Shown here in pieces: positions 51,461-59,557 of a stretch of 64,000 bases of DNA. Position 1 is the stretch's first letter; every line of letters begins with the position of its first letter. The stretch is from an uncultured Flavobacteriales bacterium. GTDB taxonomy: Bacteria > Bacteroidota > Bacteroidia > Flavobacteriales > Crocinitomicaceae. The notes under the pieces are model-generated. The model saw only the letters and a list, made by a program, of their open reading frames with translations. It made no database searches and had not been told where the DNA came from. Made by a program: the position numbers and the translations under genes. The DNA is taken from assembly GCA_946482515.1 (NCBI GenBank), contig CAMLRS010000012.1:49533-113532 (forward strand). Reading direction: 5' to 3'.

Positions 51461-52372
51461 ATGACAGATCGCACACATTTTGACACCATTATCGTCGGCG
51501 GAAGCTACGCCGGATTGTCCGCAGCTATGGCGCTGGGTCGCGCTTTACGAAACGTACTGGTCATCGACAGCGGCCAGCCGTGTAACCAGCAAACGCCGCA
51601 TTCGCACAATTTCCTCACGCAAGACGGCGAAAAACCGGCCGTTATTGCCGATAAAGCCAAAGCGCAGGTCATGCAGTACAAAACCGTTCAATTTCTCAAT
51701 GATAAAGCCATCAGCGGAACGAAAACAGCAGACGGTTTCTCCATCGTTACCGAGCAGGGCGGAGCATTTACAGCGAAGAAGCTCGTTTTTGCCAGCGGTG
51801 TGAAAGATGAGATGCCCGACTTACCCGGTTTTGCCGAATGCTGGGGCATTTCCGTGATCCATTGCCCGTATTGTCACGGTTATGAAGTGCGCAACGAAAC
51901 AACCGGGATTCTGGCCAACGGCGATTTCGCGGTGCATTATGCGCAGCTCATTCATCACTGGACGAAAGACCTCACGATTTTCACGAACGGCGCATCGACG
52001 TTAACGCCGGAGCAGCGTGATAAGATCGCCCGGCACGGCATTCCGGTCATTGAAAAGGAACTGGCAAGCCTGGAACACGAAAACGGCCAGCTCCGCCACA
52101 TTCGGTTCAAAGACGGCTTGAAGTTCGAATTGAAAGCATTGTATTCACGGCCGGCCTTCAAACAGCATTGCGATATTCCCGAAAGCCTCGGCTGCACGCT
52201 CAACGAGCACGGATTCATCGAAGCGGACCCTTTTCAAAAAACCTGTACAGACGGTGTATATGCCTGCGGCGATTGCACCACGATGATGCGTTCCGTCGCC
52301 AACGCAGTCGCGGGCGGAAACATGGCCGGGGCCAGGATCAATATGGATTTGATCGAGGAGGAGTTTAGTTAG
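51461..52372 (+). CDS. FAD-dependent oxidoreductase, thioredoxin-reductase-like
   Basis: 303 residues. FAD-binding start FDTIIVGGSYAGLSAAMALGRALRNVLVIDSG, redox pair CPYCHGYE, and C-terminal FAD motif DGVYACGDCTTMMRSVANAVAGGNMAGARI. The second nucleotide-binding GxGxxG is altered (GILANGDFAVHYAQL), as in the single-protein branch of this family that may not use thioredoxin. Controlled with the divergent Fur-family gene by paired operators, which suggests a link to metal or oxidative stress. Its leader carries the CAACTC tract. Substrate unknown. Confidence 0.9.
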   Translation: MTDRTHFDTIIVGGSYAGLSAAMALGRALRNVLVIDSGQPCNQQTPHSHNFLTQDGEKPAVIADKAKAQVMQYKTVQFLNDKAISGTKTADGFSIVTEQGGAFTAKKLVFASGVKDEMPDLPGFAECWGISVIHCPYCHGYEVRNETTGILANGDFAVHYAQLIHHWTKDLTIFTNGASTLTPEQRDKIARHGIPVIEKELASLEHENGQLRHIRFKDGLKFELKALYSRPAFKQHCDIPESLGCTLNEHGFIEADPFQKTCTDGVYACGDCTTMMRSVANAVAGGNMAGARINMDLIEEEFS

Positions 52373-52383
52373 TGGATCATTTT

Positions 52384-52439
52384 ACCGCAAAGGCGCTAAG
52401 TACGCGAAGAATGCTTTGCGAGCTCTGCGTCTTTGCGGT
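52384..52439. repeat. REP-like inverted repeat, TGCGTCTTTGCGGT family
   Basis: Arms of 26 bp (52384-52409 and 52414-52439) match at about 20 positions around a 4-nt loop; outer 9 bp ACCGCAAAG / CTTTGCGGT pair perfectly. A half copy lies at 62095-62119. Similar sequences are dispersed in many Bacteroidota genomes as far as I know. Confidence 0.6.
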
Positions 52440-52446
52440 GAAAAAA

Positions 52447-53013
52447 TCAGATCCGCAACATCCCTCTGAACCCTCTCGCTGCATAATACGATTCCGCGCC
52501 GTTGTGGTAGGTAAATACATGATCGTAGCGGCGATCGCAGAACAACGCGCCACCGCGTTTGCGAATGGCTGTTGGGGTTTGTACCCAGCTTGACGTTTTC
52601 AGGTCGAAATTGCCCAGCTGTTGTAGCTCGCGGTATTCTTCTTCGGTGAGCAGTTCGATACCCATCTCAGAGGCCATATTCATGGCGCTATCGGCGGGTT
52701 TGTGCTCTTTTCGTGCTTCCAGCGCTTCGTGGTCGAAACAGATGCTCCGGCGGCCTTTCGGGCTTTCGGGTGAGCAATCGACGAAGATATATTCGCCGGT
52801 TTTTTTATCGAAACCGATCACGTCCGGCTCGCCCTCGGTGCTTTCCATTTCGTCGAGCGACCACAGCTTTTTTGGATGCGCTTCCAGTCGTGTTTGAACA
52901 TCGTCCCATTGGATGCCTTTGTGGCGGTCCATATGTTTTTCAAAGCGGGCTTTCAGAACTTTCAACAGGCTTTCCTGTTGCTCCGATGTCAATTGTTTGG
53001 TCGTTTTACTCAT
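52447..53013 (-). CDS. DUF4256 family protein
   Basis: 188 residues, soluble. Distinctive blocks are LLKVLKARFEKHMDRHKGIQWDDVQTRLE, LWSLDEMESTEGEPDVIGFDKKTGEYIFVDCSPESPKGRRSICFDHEALEARKEHKP and YRELQQLGNFDLKTSSWVQTPTAIRKRGGALFCDRRYDHVFTYHNGAESYYAARGFRG. These match DUF4256 over the full length. Biochemical function not established. Confidence 0.88.
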   Translation of the reverse strand: MSKTTKQLTSEQQESLLKVLKARFEKHMDRHKGIQWDDVQTRLEAHPKKLWSLDEMESTEGEPDVIGFDKKTGEYIFVDCSPESPKGRRSICFDHEALEARKEHKPADSAMNMASEMGIELLTEEEYRELQQLGNFDLKTSSWVQTPTAIRKRGGALFCDRRYDHVFTYHNGAESYYAARGFRGMLRI

Positions 53014-53143
53014 TGGTTGTTGTTTTTTGTGTCACAGTGGTTCCGGCAAGGTAATCGTACAGGCTGCTTCGTCCTTGGGTGCAAATATGCTGATGAAATA
53101 AGCCAGTGCAGTAACGCAGCTTTCATGGTTTCAGAAGTGTGTT

Positions 53144-53725
53144 TCAATCATCATCCAGTCCTTTTCCTTCGAGGATTTTCTCCATGCATTTTTCTACTCG
53201 TGCTTCGCGCGTTTTGGATTGCTTGGCCTGGGAAAAATGGAAAAGGTACCCGCGTTGCCGCCCGGGCGTGAGTGCTTCGAACGCTTTTTTTAGGGCCGGC
53301 AGCTCGTCGAGCTTGCGCTGGAATTCTTCCGGAACGGCGAAATCGGAGGTCTTTTTCATCGGCACTTTCAAGCCGGCTTTTTCCACTTCCACGGCTTCGA
53401 AAATGTAGGCTTTCAGAACAGGTTCGAGTTGCAGAATTTCTTCCACGGTGGTGAAGCGCGCCTGCCGCGCCGATTGCACGTTTTCGGTTTGCTGGATCAG
53501 GATATTGTCGGTGTCTTTCAGCAATACGCCTTTCGGAAACAGTACCGCGCAGTATTCCTTGAAAATGTGGATGATCATGATGTTGCTGTCGCGGAAAGTA
53601 TAGCAAGGACAGCCCCATTTCAGCTCTTCGGTCAGCCCGCAATCGAGGACGATCCGTCGCAGCAGCTCGGTGTGCTTTTGCCACTGTCCGGCTTTCTCGA
53701 AATACCAGTCAACTTTTGGGTTCAT
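53144..53725 (-). CDS. YdeI/OmpD-associated family protein (DUF1801-like)
   Basis: 193 residues from ATG 53725 (MNPKVDWYFEKAGQWQKHTELLRRIVLDCGLTEELKWGCPCYTF), the conserved family start; another ATG three codons upstream is possible. A DUF1801-type domain fills residues 1-120 and a YdeI-like helical tail follows (PEEFQRKLDELPALKKAFEALTPGRQRGYLFHFSQAKQSKTREARVEKCMEKILEGKGLDDD). The family is linked to stress and antimicrobial-peptide tolerance in enterobacteria; role here unknown. Last gene of a minus-strand run with the pentapeptide, DoxX, SRPBCC and ArsR genes. Confidence 0.88.
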   Translation of the reverse strand: MNPKVDWYFEKAGQWQKHTELLRRIVLDCGLTEELKWGCPCYTFRDSNIMIIHIFKEYCAVLFPKGVLLKDTDNILIQQTENVQSARQARFTTVEEILQLEPVLKAYIFEAVEVEKAGLKVPMKKTSDFAVPEEFQRKLDELPALKKAFEALTPGRQRGYLFHFSQAKQSKTREARVEKCMEKILEGKGLDDD

Positions 53726-53777
53726 GCGATTCATAATTTCAGAATAATGAAGATAAAGCTTTATTTTTTCGCTGGCA

Positions 53778-54344
53778 TCATTGTTCGATGTCGATAGCGT
53801 ATTTGTGCAGCAATCCTGGCAGGCCCGAAAGTGAGAATTTTGCCTTTTTGATCTTATTCGTTTCGGGATCGATGGAATAGTTGTGCGCTGTCCGGAAATC
53901 GGCTTTTTCAAGTCCCGTTCGTTCAAACACGGCCAGCGCCAGGTCGCAGTTGTCGAAGATCGAACCACTGAAATCGCTTTCGGCGAAATCGGTTTCCTGC
54001 AGCTGCGAATTCCGGAAAACGGTTTTCTTCGCATTGAGCTGGAAAAACGATGAATGCTTCAATTGACAGCCATTGAACGAAAACGCAAGTCCGAGCGTAT
54101 TGCAGGTATCGAACCGAAGTCCTAAAAGCTTGCAATCGTTGAAGGACGTATTCCGGATGGTCGTTCGGTTCAGCTTTGCCAGGCTCAGGTTGCAGCCGTT
54201 GAATTCACAGTCGATGAACTTGAAATCAGACAGGTCGTTGCCGGAAAAGTCGCAGCCATCGAACACACAGTTGTCGTATTCACCTTTTGCCAGTGAAGTT
54301 TCTGCAAAGTCGCTGCGTTCGAATGTTTTATCGTGTACGTACAT
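53778..54344 (-). CDS. Pentapeptide-repeat protein
   Basis: 188 residues. Pentapeptide repeats of the A(D/N)LxX type run almost throughout: FERSDFAETSLAKGEYDNCVFDGCDFSGNDLSDFKFIDCEFNGCNLSLAKLNRTTIRNTSFNDCKL, then FRNSQLQETDFAESDFSGSIFDNCDLALAVF. The fold is a right-handed quadrilateral helix that mimics DNA in the Qnr group; length fits Qnr/McbG-like proteins. Resistance to gyrase poisons is possible but cannot be read from sequence alone. Eight bp from the DoxX gene. Confidence 0.88.
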   Translation of the reverse strand: MYVHDKTFERSDFAETSLAKGEYDNCVFDGCDFSGNDLSDFKFIDCEFNGCNLSLAKLNRTTIRNTSFNDCKLLGLRFDTCNTLGLAFSFNGCQLKHSSFFQLNAKKTVFRNSQLQETDFAESDFSGSIFDNCDLALAVFERTGLEKADFRTAHNYSIDPETNKIKKAKFSLSGLPGLLHKYAIDIEQ

Positions 54345-54352
54345 GCAGTTGC

Positions 54353-54730
54353 TTATTGCTGAACGGTTTTACGGCTCGGCGGTCGCAGGTACCACGACGC
54401 TACGGTAAGCACGAGAAGTAACAGCGCCGGGAAAACTTCGCCGATCGCATCGCCGACACAAATGTGCGAAATGATGGCGCCCGAAGCAGTAAAGAAGAAG
54501 CCGGCGTAGGCCCATTCTTTCAGTAACGACAGTTTCGGAAGCAGGATCACCACAACGCCAAGGAGCTTCCAGACTCCGAGGATCATCGGGAAATAACCGG
54601 GATAGCCCAGGCGGGTCATCATTTCTACTTCTTCTTTTACTTGCAGGAGCTGCACCAGGCCGCTGGAGGTCATTCCCAACGCCAGCCAAACGGTGACGAT
54701 CCAATAGATGATTTTTGCTGCTTTTGACAT
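54353..54730 (-). CDS. DoxX-like membrane protein, module A
   Basis: 125 residues with four membrane segments: IIYWIVTVWLALGMTSSGLVQLL, FPMILGVWKLLGVVVILLP, EWAYAGFFFTASGAIISHI and FPALLLLVLTVASWYL. Typical DoxX-family features include GYPGYFPMILGVWKLLG and LLPKLSLLKEWAYAGF. Its leader is the CAACTC-type tract (54738-54838). Paralogue at 59074-59469; both follow an SRPBCC gene. DoxX proteins are thought to handle quinones or small thiols at the membrane; exact role unknown. Confidence 0.85.
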   Translation of the reverse strand: MSKAAKIIYWIVTVWLALGMTSSGLVQLLQVKEEVEMMTRLGYPGYFPMILGVWKLLGVVVILLPKLSLLKEWAYAGFFFTASGAIISHICVGDAIGEVFPALLLLVLTVASWYLRPPSRKTVQQ

Positions 54731-54737
54731 AACTTTT

Positions 54738-54838
54738 AGTTTTTGAGTTTTTGAGTTAATGAGTTAATGAGTTAATGAGTTAATGAGTTAATGAGTTAAT
54801 GAGTTAATGAGTTGATGAGTTTTCGGGTGAGTGAGTTT
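54738..54838 (-). repeat. CAACTC-type low-complexity tract 3
   Basis: Read on the minus strand this is a tandem array of the 8-bp unit ATTAACTC (about nine copies), ending 7 bp before the DoxX ATG. Read in the direction of the gene that follows, it has the same AACTC sense as tract 2. Confidence 0.85.
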
Positions 54839-54860
54839 GAGCTAACTGGTTACTATTGCC

Positions 54861-55358
54861 TCATGGCTGGTTACTGGTTAGAAATTTGGTTGCATAATTC
54901 TGCAGACGGTCGTGGGCCATGCCGAGTCCTTGTGTGAACGGGAGCTTGAGCAGCTGATCGCGGAATTCCGGTGAACGAAAGACCGTGTGCATGGTGAGCT
55001 TGCTGGTTTCAGGTGTCAGCTCTTCGAATTCGAGGAATTCCAGCTGTACATCGAACGGCGAATTGTCCGGCTCGAATGTGCGGGTGATTTTCTGATCGGG
55101 AATGAAGGCGTGGATGGTTCCACTGGCGCGATAAACTACATTTCCCTGCAAATCGGTATTCTCGAATGAATAGCTGCCGTGATTCCGGGCTTCGAGCTTG
55201 GTCATTCTGGTGGTTCCGTATTCGTGCGACATCCACTGTCCGAAAATGTCGGGATCGGTGTGCGCTTTGAACAGTAAAGCTACCGGCAGGTCGAATTCCC
55301 GTGTGATGGTGAAATCCTGCCGGCCTTCTTCGGCGTGAATTTTTGTTTTGCGTTCCAT
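54861..55358 (-). CDS. SRPBCC (AHSA1-like) protein, module A
   Basis: 165 residues, a single Bet v 1-like START domain: FTITREFDLPVALLFKAHTDPDIFGQWMSHEYGTTRMTKLEARNHGSYSFEN ... FEELTPETSKLTMHTVFRSPEFRDQLL. Binds an unknown hydrophobic ligand. Five bp downstream of the ArsR gene and upstream of DoxX, the same order as in module B (58452-59469), which is about 4 kb away on the other strand. ArsR-SRPBCC pairs are common in the phylum. Confidence 0.88.
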   Translation of the reverse strand: MERKTKIHAEEGRQDFTITREFDLPVALLFKAHTDPDIFGQWMSHEYGTTRMTKLEARNHGSYSFENTDLQGNVVYRASGTIHAFIPDQKITRTFEPDNSPFDVQLEFLEFEELTPETSKLTMHTVFRSPEFRDQLLKLPFTQGLGMAHDRLQNYATKFLTSNQP

Positions 55359-55363
55359 AGTGT

Positions 55364-55687
55364 TTAGTTTTTCGGTTTGTATGCTTTCATAATGTCTTCC
55401 AGTTTATTGAATCGCTTCTCCCACATCATGCGGAAGGGTTCGATGAAGTCGGCAATTTCTTTCATTTTCTGTGGGTTTAAGTGATAGTGAATTTCCCGGC
55501 CGTTCTGTTCCTGTTCCAGCAATTCGCATTCGGTGAGGATTTGCAGGTGTTTGGAAACGGTCGGACGGGCGGTATCGAAGTTAGCGGCTATGGCACCTGC
55601 TGTCATCGATTGGGTAGCCACTAGCGTCAGGATCGCCCTTCTGGTAGGGTCGGCTATGGCCTGGAATACATCTCGTCTCAGATTCAT
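55364..55687 (-). CDS. ArsR/SmtB-family (SdpR-like) regulator, module A
   Basis: 107 residues. Winged helix in residues 1-75: [64 protein letters not shown]. The C-terminal helix is [28 protein letters not shown]. No metal-binding cysteine cluster, so it is of the SdpR-like type that usually represses its own operon. Its promoter carries two 16-bp palindromes (55691-55706 and 55717-55732). The C-terminal helix is the part that survives in the module B remnant. Confidence 0.92.
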   Translation of the reverse strand: MNLRRDVFQAIADPTRRAILTLVATQSMTAGAIAANFDTARPTVSKHLQILTECELLEQEQNGREIHYHLNPQKMKEIADFIEPFRMMWEKRFNKLEDIMKAYKPKN

Positions 55688-55690
55688 TGT

Positions 55691-55736
55691 GTAGCTATTT
55701 GGCTACAAATATATATGTAGTCATTTGACTACGCAA
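55691..55736 (-). promoter_or_regulatory. ArsR module A promoter with paired 16-bp operators
   Basis: GTAGCTATTTGGCTAC (55691-55706, one mismatch) and GTAGTCATTTGACTAC (55717-55732, perfect 7-2-7), 26-bp period. Minus-strand -33 TTG (55736-55734), 20 bp, -7 TATATTTG (55713-55706). One operator fills the spacer, the other covers the start site. Confidence 0.8.
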
Positions 55737-55879
55737 GTTTTTTCTGTTTTTTTTGAAAATTGTTTTGAGAAGATGCGAAGTGCTGTGTAAGGCTTCCCAC
55801 GAATACACGAATGATCAGCTGGATATAATTTTGGACGAATATCCCGACCAGTCGGGATCACTAATGAGTTTTTGAAACA

Positions 55880-55915
55880 AAAAAACGGGACCGCTGCACG
55901 CAACGATCCCGCTTT
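55880..55915 (-). terminator. Terminator of the T9SS beta-helix gene
   Basis: CGGGACCG and CGATCCCG arms with a 10-nt loop; read on the minus strand it ends in seven Ts. Confidence 0.7.
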
Positions 55916-55932
55916 CAGTAGCGAATAAGTGT

Positions 55933-58230
55933 TTAGAGCGATGACTTGATCACTCTGTAGGAATGGGTTCCTTTTGAGTTGGTATGGTTAACAAAATAGA
56001 CGCCTTCAGGGTAATTCGTGAAGTCGACCTGGTGCGCAACGGTTCCGATACCGTCGAGCTCTTCGGTGCGCAATACTTTACCGGTAACATCGGCTACACT
56101 GACAGTTGTTGCCTCGTCCAGTGTAACGATGCAGTTCAAAACAGTCTGAACCGGATTTGGATACAAGTGTGCATCGGTCACCGCAAATTCGTTCAGGCCT
56201 ACAGCAAAATCGTTGATCACGGCGAATGGCCCGGAAGTAGTGATGTTCTCACGCTCGAGGTAATACATATCGCCAACGGTTGTTGCCGGACCGGATGTCT
56301 GATCGAGGTTATCCCAGCCTTCACCAGTGTAGTTCATAATGAATGCTTCTTCACGGTCGAAATCAAACACTTCCATACCTTCATTCCATTGAGTGATGAG
56401 GTTGTAATCGAGTGATCCGCCGCTTACGGAAGAAATGTTCCAGGTGCGGTTCACCACGCTTTGATCGGCTGCATAGTCGATTCCGACCAATCCGTCAGAC
56501 CAGACGCCATCGATGGTTCCTACTTTGAAATAACCGGCCGAACCGGCGTTCTGCTGAATGCCCACAGGCGAATAACCGCCGTCTGTTCCAACCGGGAACA
56601 TGGTGTGAGGCGAAGCAACCTGAACATGCATCACCAGGCTTCCGGATCCGTCGATGTTCACATAGCGTGTTCCGCTGGTGCCGGTAATTGTTCCGGTAGA
56701 ATTCACCCATAGCTCATTGTTCCAGATCTGCACACCACCGGAAGTCATCGCAATGTGCTCCACACGCAGGTCGTCTCCTATCATCAGGTCGCTGCCGTCG
56801 AGGGAGTTAATGGTAACGGTGCCGAATTCATGGTTGTTTTCATCGAACCAGAGGGTGTCGTTGACCAGGGAAGTGGTGTTGAACGTCAGGTCCGAATCTT
56901 CGTCACCGCTCAGCCATCCGCCGGATGTTGTGCTCAGAGAGCCGTTCAGCGTCAGGTCGTACCCGTTCATGGCCATACCGCCGTTGTCGAGATTCAGCAA
57001 ACCGCTCAGGGAAAGTGTGTCGGTAATTTCTACCGAATCGGACCCGTTTTCCAGCTCGATAACCAGGTTGTTCAATCCCGATCCGGAAAGCTCGATACCA
57101 CTGATGTAAGAGGAAGAACCGCTGTAGGTTACGCTGTAAGCGCTTTCGCCGTCGAATTCACCGCCGGTATTTTTCAATTCACCGTCTTCCACAACGATCT
57201 CGCTGCCGGTTTCCATGCTCATCGTTCCCGACAGCATGTTGAATTCACCGCTTTGTAAAAGGAGTGTACCGTTGATAGCCAGGTCGCTTCCGAGATTCAC
57301 GTGGCCGTTCTCATCTTCGATATCGATGGTGAGATCATTCAGCGCATCGGTAGTTTCATCGAAAACGAGGTTACTGGTGAGTGAATTTGCGTGCTGAATA
57401 TGCAGGCTCGAAGTTCCGGTTCCCACAATAACAGCACCTCCTGTAGCAATGTAATCATCCTTGAGTGTCAGCTCACCGCCATTCAAATGGAGTCGTCCCT
57501 GCTGATGATGCAGCGTCCCTTCCAGGGTAACATCGCCGGTAAGTGATAACGCCTGATTGTTGTCGTCGAGGTCTACCCAAACGTCTGTCAAACCGCTGCC
57601 ACTGAGCTCCAGTCCCGTGTTTTTGTCTGTTCCGATATACATCACGGAATAATCGTTGTCGCTGTTCAGCATACCGCCTGTTGCGGCCATCGTACCGTCA
57701 TTTACATGGATCACCATGCCTGAAGTCAGCGTTAATGAACCGCCTGTTGCCAGGTTGAATGCACCGTTCTGGAGGTACAACGTGTCGTTGATGTCCATTT
57801 CCGAAGCTACATTGAGCGCCACGCTATTGTTCCATAGCTTGTCGACGTTGGCTGTTCCGGTGAAAGCCATGCTGGCGGTAGGACCGAAGCGCAGGCTGTG
57901 CAGATCCAGTGTTCCCGAACCTGAAAGTCCGGCGCTGTTCATGTCCAGCATGTAATCGCTGGTTGTCATCAGCGTACCGTTCACTTCCAATCCCGTAATG
58001 AGGCCTGTGAATTCAACGTCGATATCGAGCGTAACAGTAACGCCTTCATTGATAATAACGTTATCGAGCAAACCGATGGAGCCGCCCGGACTAACGCCGC
58101 CTTCCCAGGTAGAAGCACTCGACCACGTGCCGGATGACGTAGCCGTAAAAGTAGCTGCGCTTACCCATCCGCTGATGAGCAGAGAGATCGCAAGCATACC
58201 ATTCTTTAAAAAGTGTGTACAATTTTTCAT
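55933..58230 (-). CDS. T9SS-secreted beta-helix protein
   Basis: 765 residues from ATG 58230 (MKNCTHFLKNGMLAISLLISGWVSAA signal peptide); an upstream in-frame start would hide the signal. The N-terminus has SGTWSSASTWEGGVSPGGSI, typical of Bacteroidota beta-helix surface proteins. Then come many repeats of about 20-25 residues with L..GS..L, GTLxLxxG and GLxNLVIELExG patterns, fitting a right-handed beta-helix. A type A T9SS sorting domain closes it (HLYPNPVQTVLNCIVTLDE ... YPEGVYFVNHTNSKGTHSYRVIKSSL). Likely a surface adhesin or glycan-binding stalk. Confidence 0.87.
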   Translation of the reverse strand: MKNCTHFLKNGMLAISLLISGWVSAATFTATSSGTWSSASTWEGGVSPGGSIGLLDNVIINEGVTVTLDIDVEFTGLITGLEVNGTLMTTSDYMLDMNSAGLSGSGTLDLHSLRFGPTASMAFTGTANVDKLWNNSVALNVASEMDINDTLYLQNGAFNLATGGSLTLTSGMVIHVNDGTMAATGGMLNSDNDYSVMYIGTDKNTGLELSGSGLTDVWVDLDDNNQALSLTGDVTLEGTLHHQQGRLHLNGGELTLKDDYIATGGAVIVGTGTSSLHIQHANSLTSNLVFDETTDALNDLTIDIEDENGHVNLGSDLAINGTLLLQSGEFNMLSGTMSMETGSEIVVEDGELKNTGGEFDGESAYSVTYSGSSSYISGIELSGSGLNNLVIELENGSDSVEITDTLSLSGLLNLDNGGMAMNGYDLTLNGSLSTTSGGWLSGDEDSDLTFNTTSLVNDTLWFDENNHEFGTVTINSLDGSDLMIGDDLRVEHIAMTSGGVQIWNNELWVNSTGTITGTSGTRYVNIDGSGSLVMHVQVASPHTMFPVGTDGGYSPVGIQQNAGSAGYFKVGTIDGVWSDGLVGIDYAADQSVVNRTWNISSVSGGSLDYNLITQWNEGMEVFDFDREEAFIMNYTGEGWDNLDQTSGPATTVGDMYYLERENITTSGPFAVINDFAVGLNEFAVTDAHLYPNPVQTVLNCIVTLDEATTVSVADVTGKVLRTEELDGIGTVAHQVDFTNYPEGVYFVNHTNSKGTHSYRVIKSSL

Positions 58231-58400
58231 AGCATTGAAATGATTTGAATGAATACTATATGAATGAATGAGAGCACAAGGTAGGTGGTTATAGGGGGAC
58301 GTTTCCTTAAAGAATTCCAAAGAAAGTTAAGGATTGGTAAAATGTTAAATTCTGAAAATCAATATGTTGAATTATTTATTTGAAAATAAATGCTAAAAAA

Positions 58401-58448
58401 TTTTGTGAAACCGAATAGTTGCACATATATTTGCAACCAAATGGTTTC
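58401..58448 (+). promoter_or_regulatory. ArsR module B promoter with paired degenerate operators
   Basis: -33 TTTTG (58401-58405), 20 bp, -7 TATATTTG (58426-58433). Half-palindromes GAAACCGAATAGTTGC (58407-58422) and GCAACCAAATGGTTTC (58433-58448) repeat with the same 26-bp period and the same positions relative to -33/-7 as in module A, although the base sequence has changed. Confidence 0.7.
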
Positions 58449-58451
58449 TTA

Positions 58452-58565
58452 ATGAATTTCATCATGAAAAAGGAAGAACGGAAATGGCTGGAACAATTCA
58501 GGAAGGTTTGGGAAAGCCGCTTTAAGCAACTGGATAATTTATTGCGAAAACTTAAAAACAAATAG
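58452..58565 (+). pseudogene. ArsR remnant, 37-residue ORF lacking the DNA-binding domain
   Basis: Short ORF ATG 58452 to TAG 58565: MNFIMKKEERKWLEQFRKV, then WESRFKQLDNLLRKLKNK. It ends 2 bp before the SRPBCC ATG. The sequence from ERKWLEQ on matches the C-terminal helix of ArsR/SdpR-like proteins (compare [19 protein letters not shown] in module A). The first residues, MNF, match the MNL start of module A. It looks like an in-frame internal deletion of about 70 codons that removed the winged helix. It may be a translated micropeptide, for example a dimerisation helix acting on other ArsR proteins, or simply decay. Confidence 0.6.
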
Positions 58566-58567
58566 AG

Positions 58568-59068
58568 ATGAACAAGCTACAATTCGATTTCCTGACAGAC
58601 AAGGAAAACAACACCCTGACATTGAAACGTGAATTTGCAGCCGGCCGTCAGCTGGTTTGGGACTGCTACACGAAAAGCGAGCTGCTCGACCAGTGGTTTG
58701 CGCCATCGCCGCTGACCACCAAAACGAAATCCATGGATTTCAAAAACGGTGGACACTGGATCTACGCGATGGTGGAGCCAAACGGAACGGAATACTGGGG
58801 ACGTATGGATTACGATACCGTTCGCCCGATCGACGGCTACACCGGATACGATGCTTTCTCCGATTCGGAAGGCAACATCAACCCGGATTTGCCGCGCGCT
58901 CACTGGAAAGTGACGTTTACCGACAAAGGCGAAAATGCGTTGGTGGAAACGGTGGTTACCTACAACTCGCTTGCAGATCTCGAGACTGTGATCCAGATGG
59001 GCATGGAAGAAGGCATGATGTCGACGCTTTCACGCCTCGATACGTTATTGGAACAACTGAAAAAATAA
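58568..59068 (+). CDS. SRPBCC (AHSA1-like) protein, module B
   Basis: 166 residues, one START-like domain: LTLKREFAAGRQLVWDCYTKSELLDQWFAPSPLTTKTKSMDFKNGGHWIYAMVEPNGTEYWGRMDY ... ETVIQMGMEEGMMSTLSRLDTLLEQL. The GxWxYxM and WFAP patterns are typical of AHSA1 proteins. Starts 2 bp after the ArsR remnant stop, so translation is probably coupled to it. Ligand unknown. Paralogue of the 54861-55358 product in module A, though clearly diverged. Confidence 0.9.
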   Translation: MNKLQFDFLTDKENNTLTLKREFAAGRQLVWDCYTKSELLDQWFAPSPLTTKTKSMDFKNGGHWIYAMVEPNGTEYWGRMDYDTVRPIDGYTGYDAFSDSEGNINPDLPRAHWKVTFTDKGENALVETVVTYNSLADLETVIQMGMEEGMMSTLSRLDTLLEQLKK

Positions 59069-59073
59069 ACGCC

Positions 59074-59469
59074 ATGAAAAAGTACAAGATCATTTTCTGG
59101 ATCACCACAACATTGCTGTTCCTGTTCGAAGGAATCATGCCGCTGTCGACACTGTTGTTCGCTCCCGAAGTAATGGCTGCCGGTGTTGTTCACCTGGATT
59201 ACCCGGAATACTTCGCCTACACGCTGGTAGTTTTCAAAGTACTCGGAGCGATTGCCCTGATGATCCCGCGATTGCCGCGACCGGTCAAGGAATGGACCTA
59301 TGCCGGATTCGGGTTCAACTTCATCTGCGCAGCGATCAGTCATTTCGCGGTCGACGGACCGGTAGGCGACAGCTTCTTCCCGTTCATTATACTGGCGATT
59401 TTGGTTGTTTCGTATGTAACCTATTTCAAAGCTTACGCTTCTGATAAACAGCTGGTGATGGCCCATTGA
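59074..59469 (+). CDS. DoxX-like membrane protein, module B
   Basis: 131 residues from ATG 59074, 5 bp after the SRPBCC stop. Four membrane segments: IIFWITTTLLFLFEGIMPL, YFAYTLVVFKVLGAIALMIP, EWTYAGFGFNFICAAISHF and FFPFIILAILVVSYVTYF. It shares HLDYPEYFAYTLVVFKVLGAIALMIP and RPVKEWTYAGFGF with the family. Paralogue of 54353-54730; same gene order ArsR-SRPBCC-DoxX in both modules. Confidence 0.88.
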   Translation: MKKYKIIFWITTTLLFLFEGIMPLSTLLFAPEVMAAGVVHLDYPEYFAYTLVVFKVLGAIALMIPRLPRPVKEWTYAGFGFNFICAAISHFAVDGPVGDSFFPFIILAILVVSYVTYFKAYASDKQLVMAH

Positions 59470-59493
59470 GCTTCACGCTGACAATTGAGTTAC

Positions 59494-59525
59494 AACCGGG
59501 ATGGCGAAGAGCGATCCCGGTTTTT
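59494..59525 (+). terminator. Rho-independent terminator
   Basis: AACCGGGAT (59494-59502) pairs perfectly with ATCCCGGTT (59514-59522), followed by Ts. Ends module B. Confidence 0.85.
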
Positions 59526-59557
59526 GCGTATTATTGTACTACCTGATTAACTCCCGT

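Noticed and set aside
53735..54034. N-terminal extension of the YdeI-like gene
   Set aside because: Overlaps the pentapeptide-repeat gene in another frame and lacks family similarity; the real protein begins at MNPKVD.
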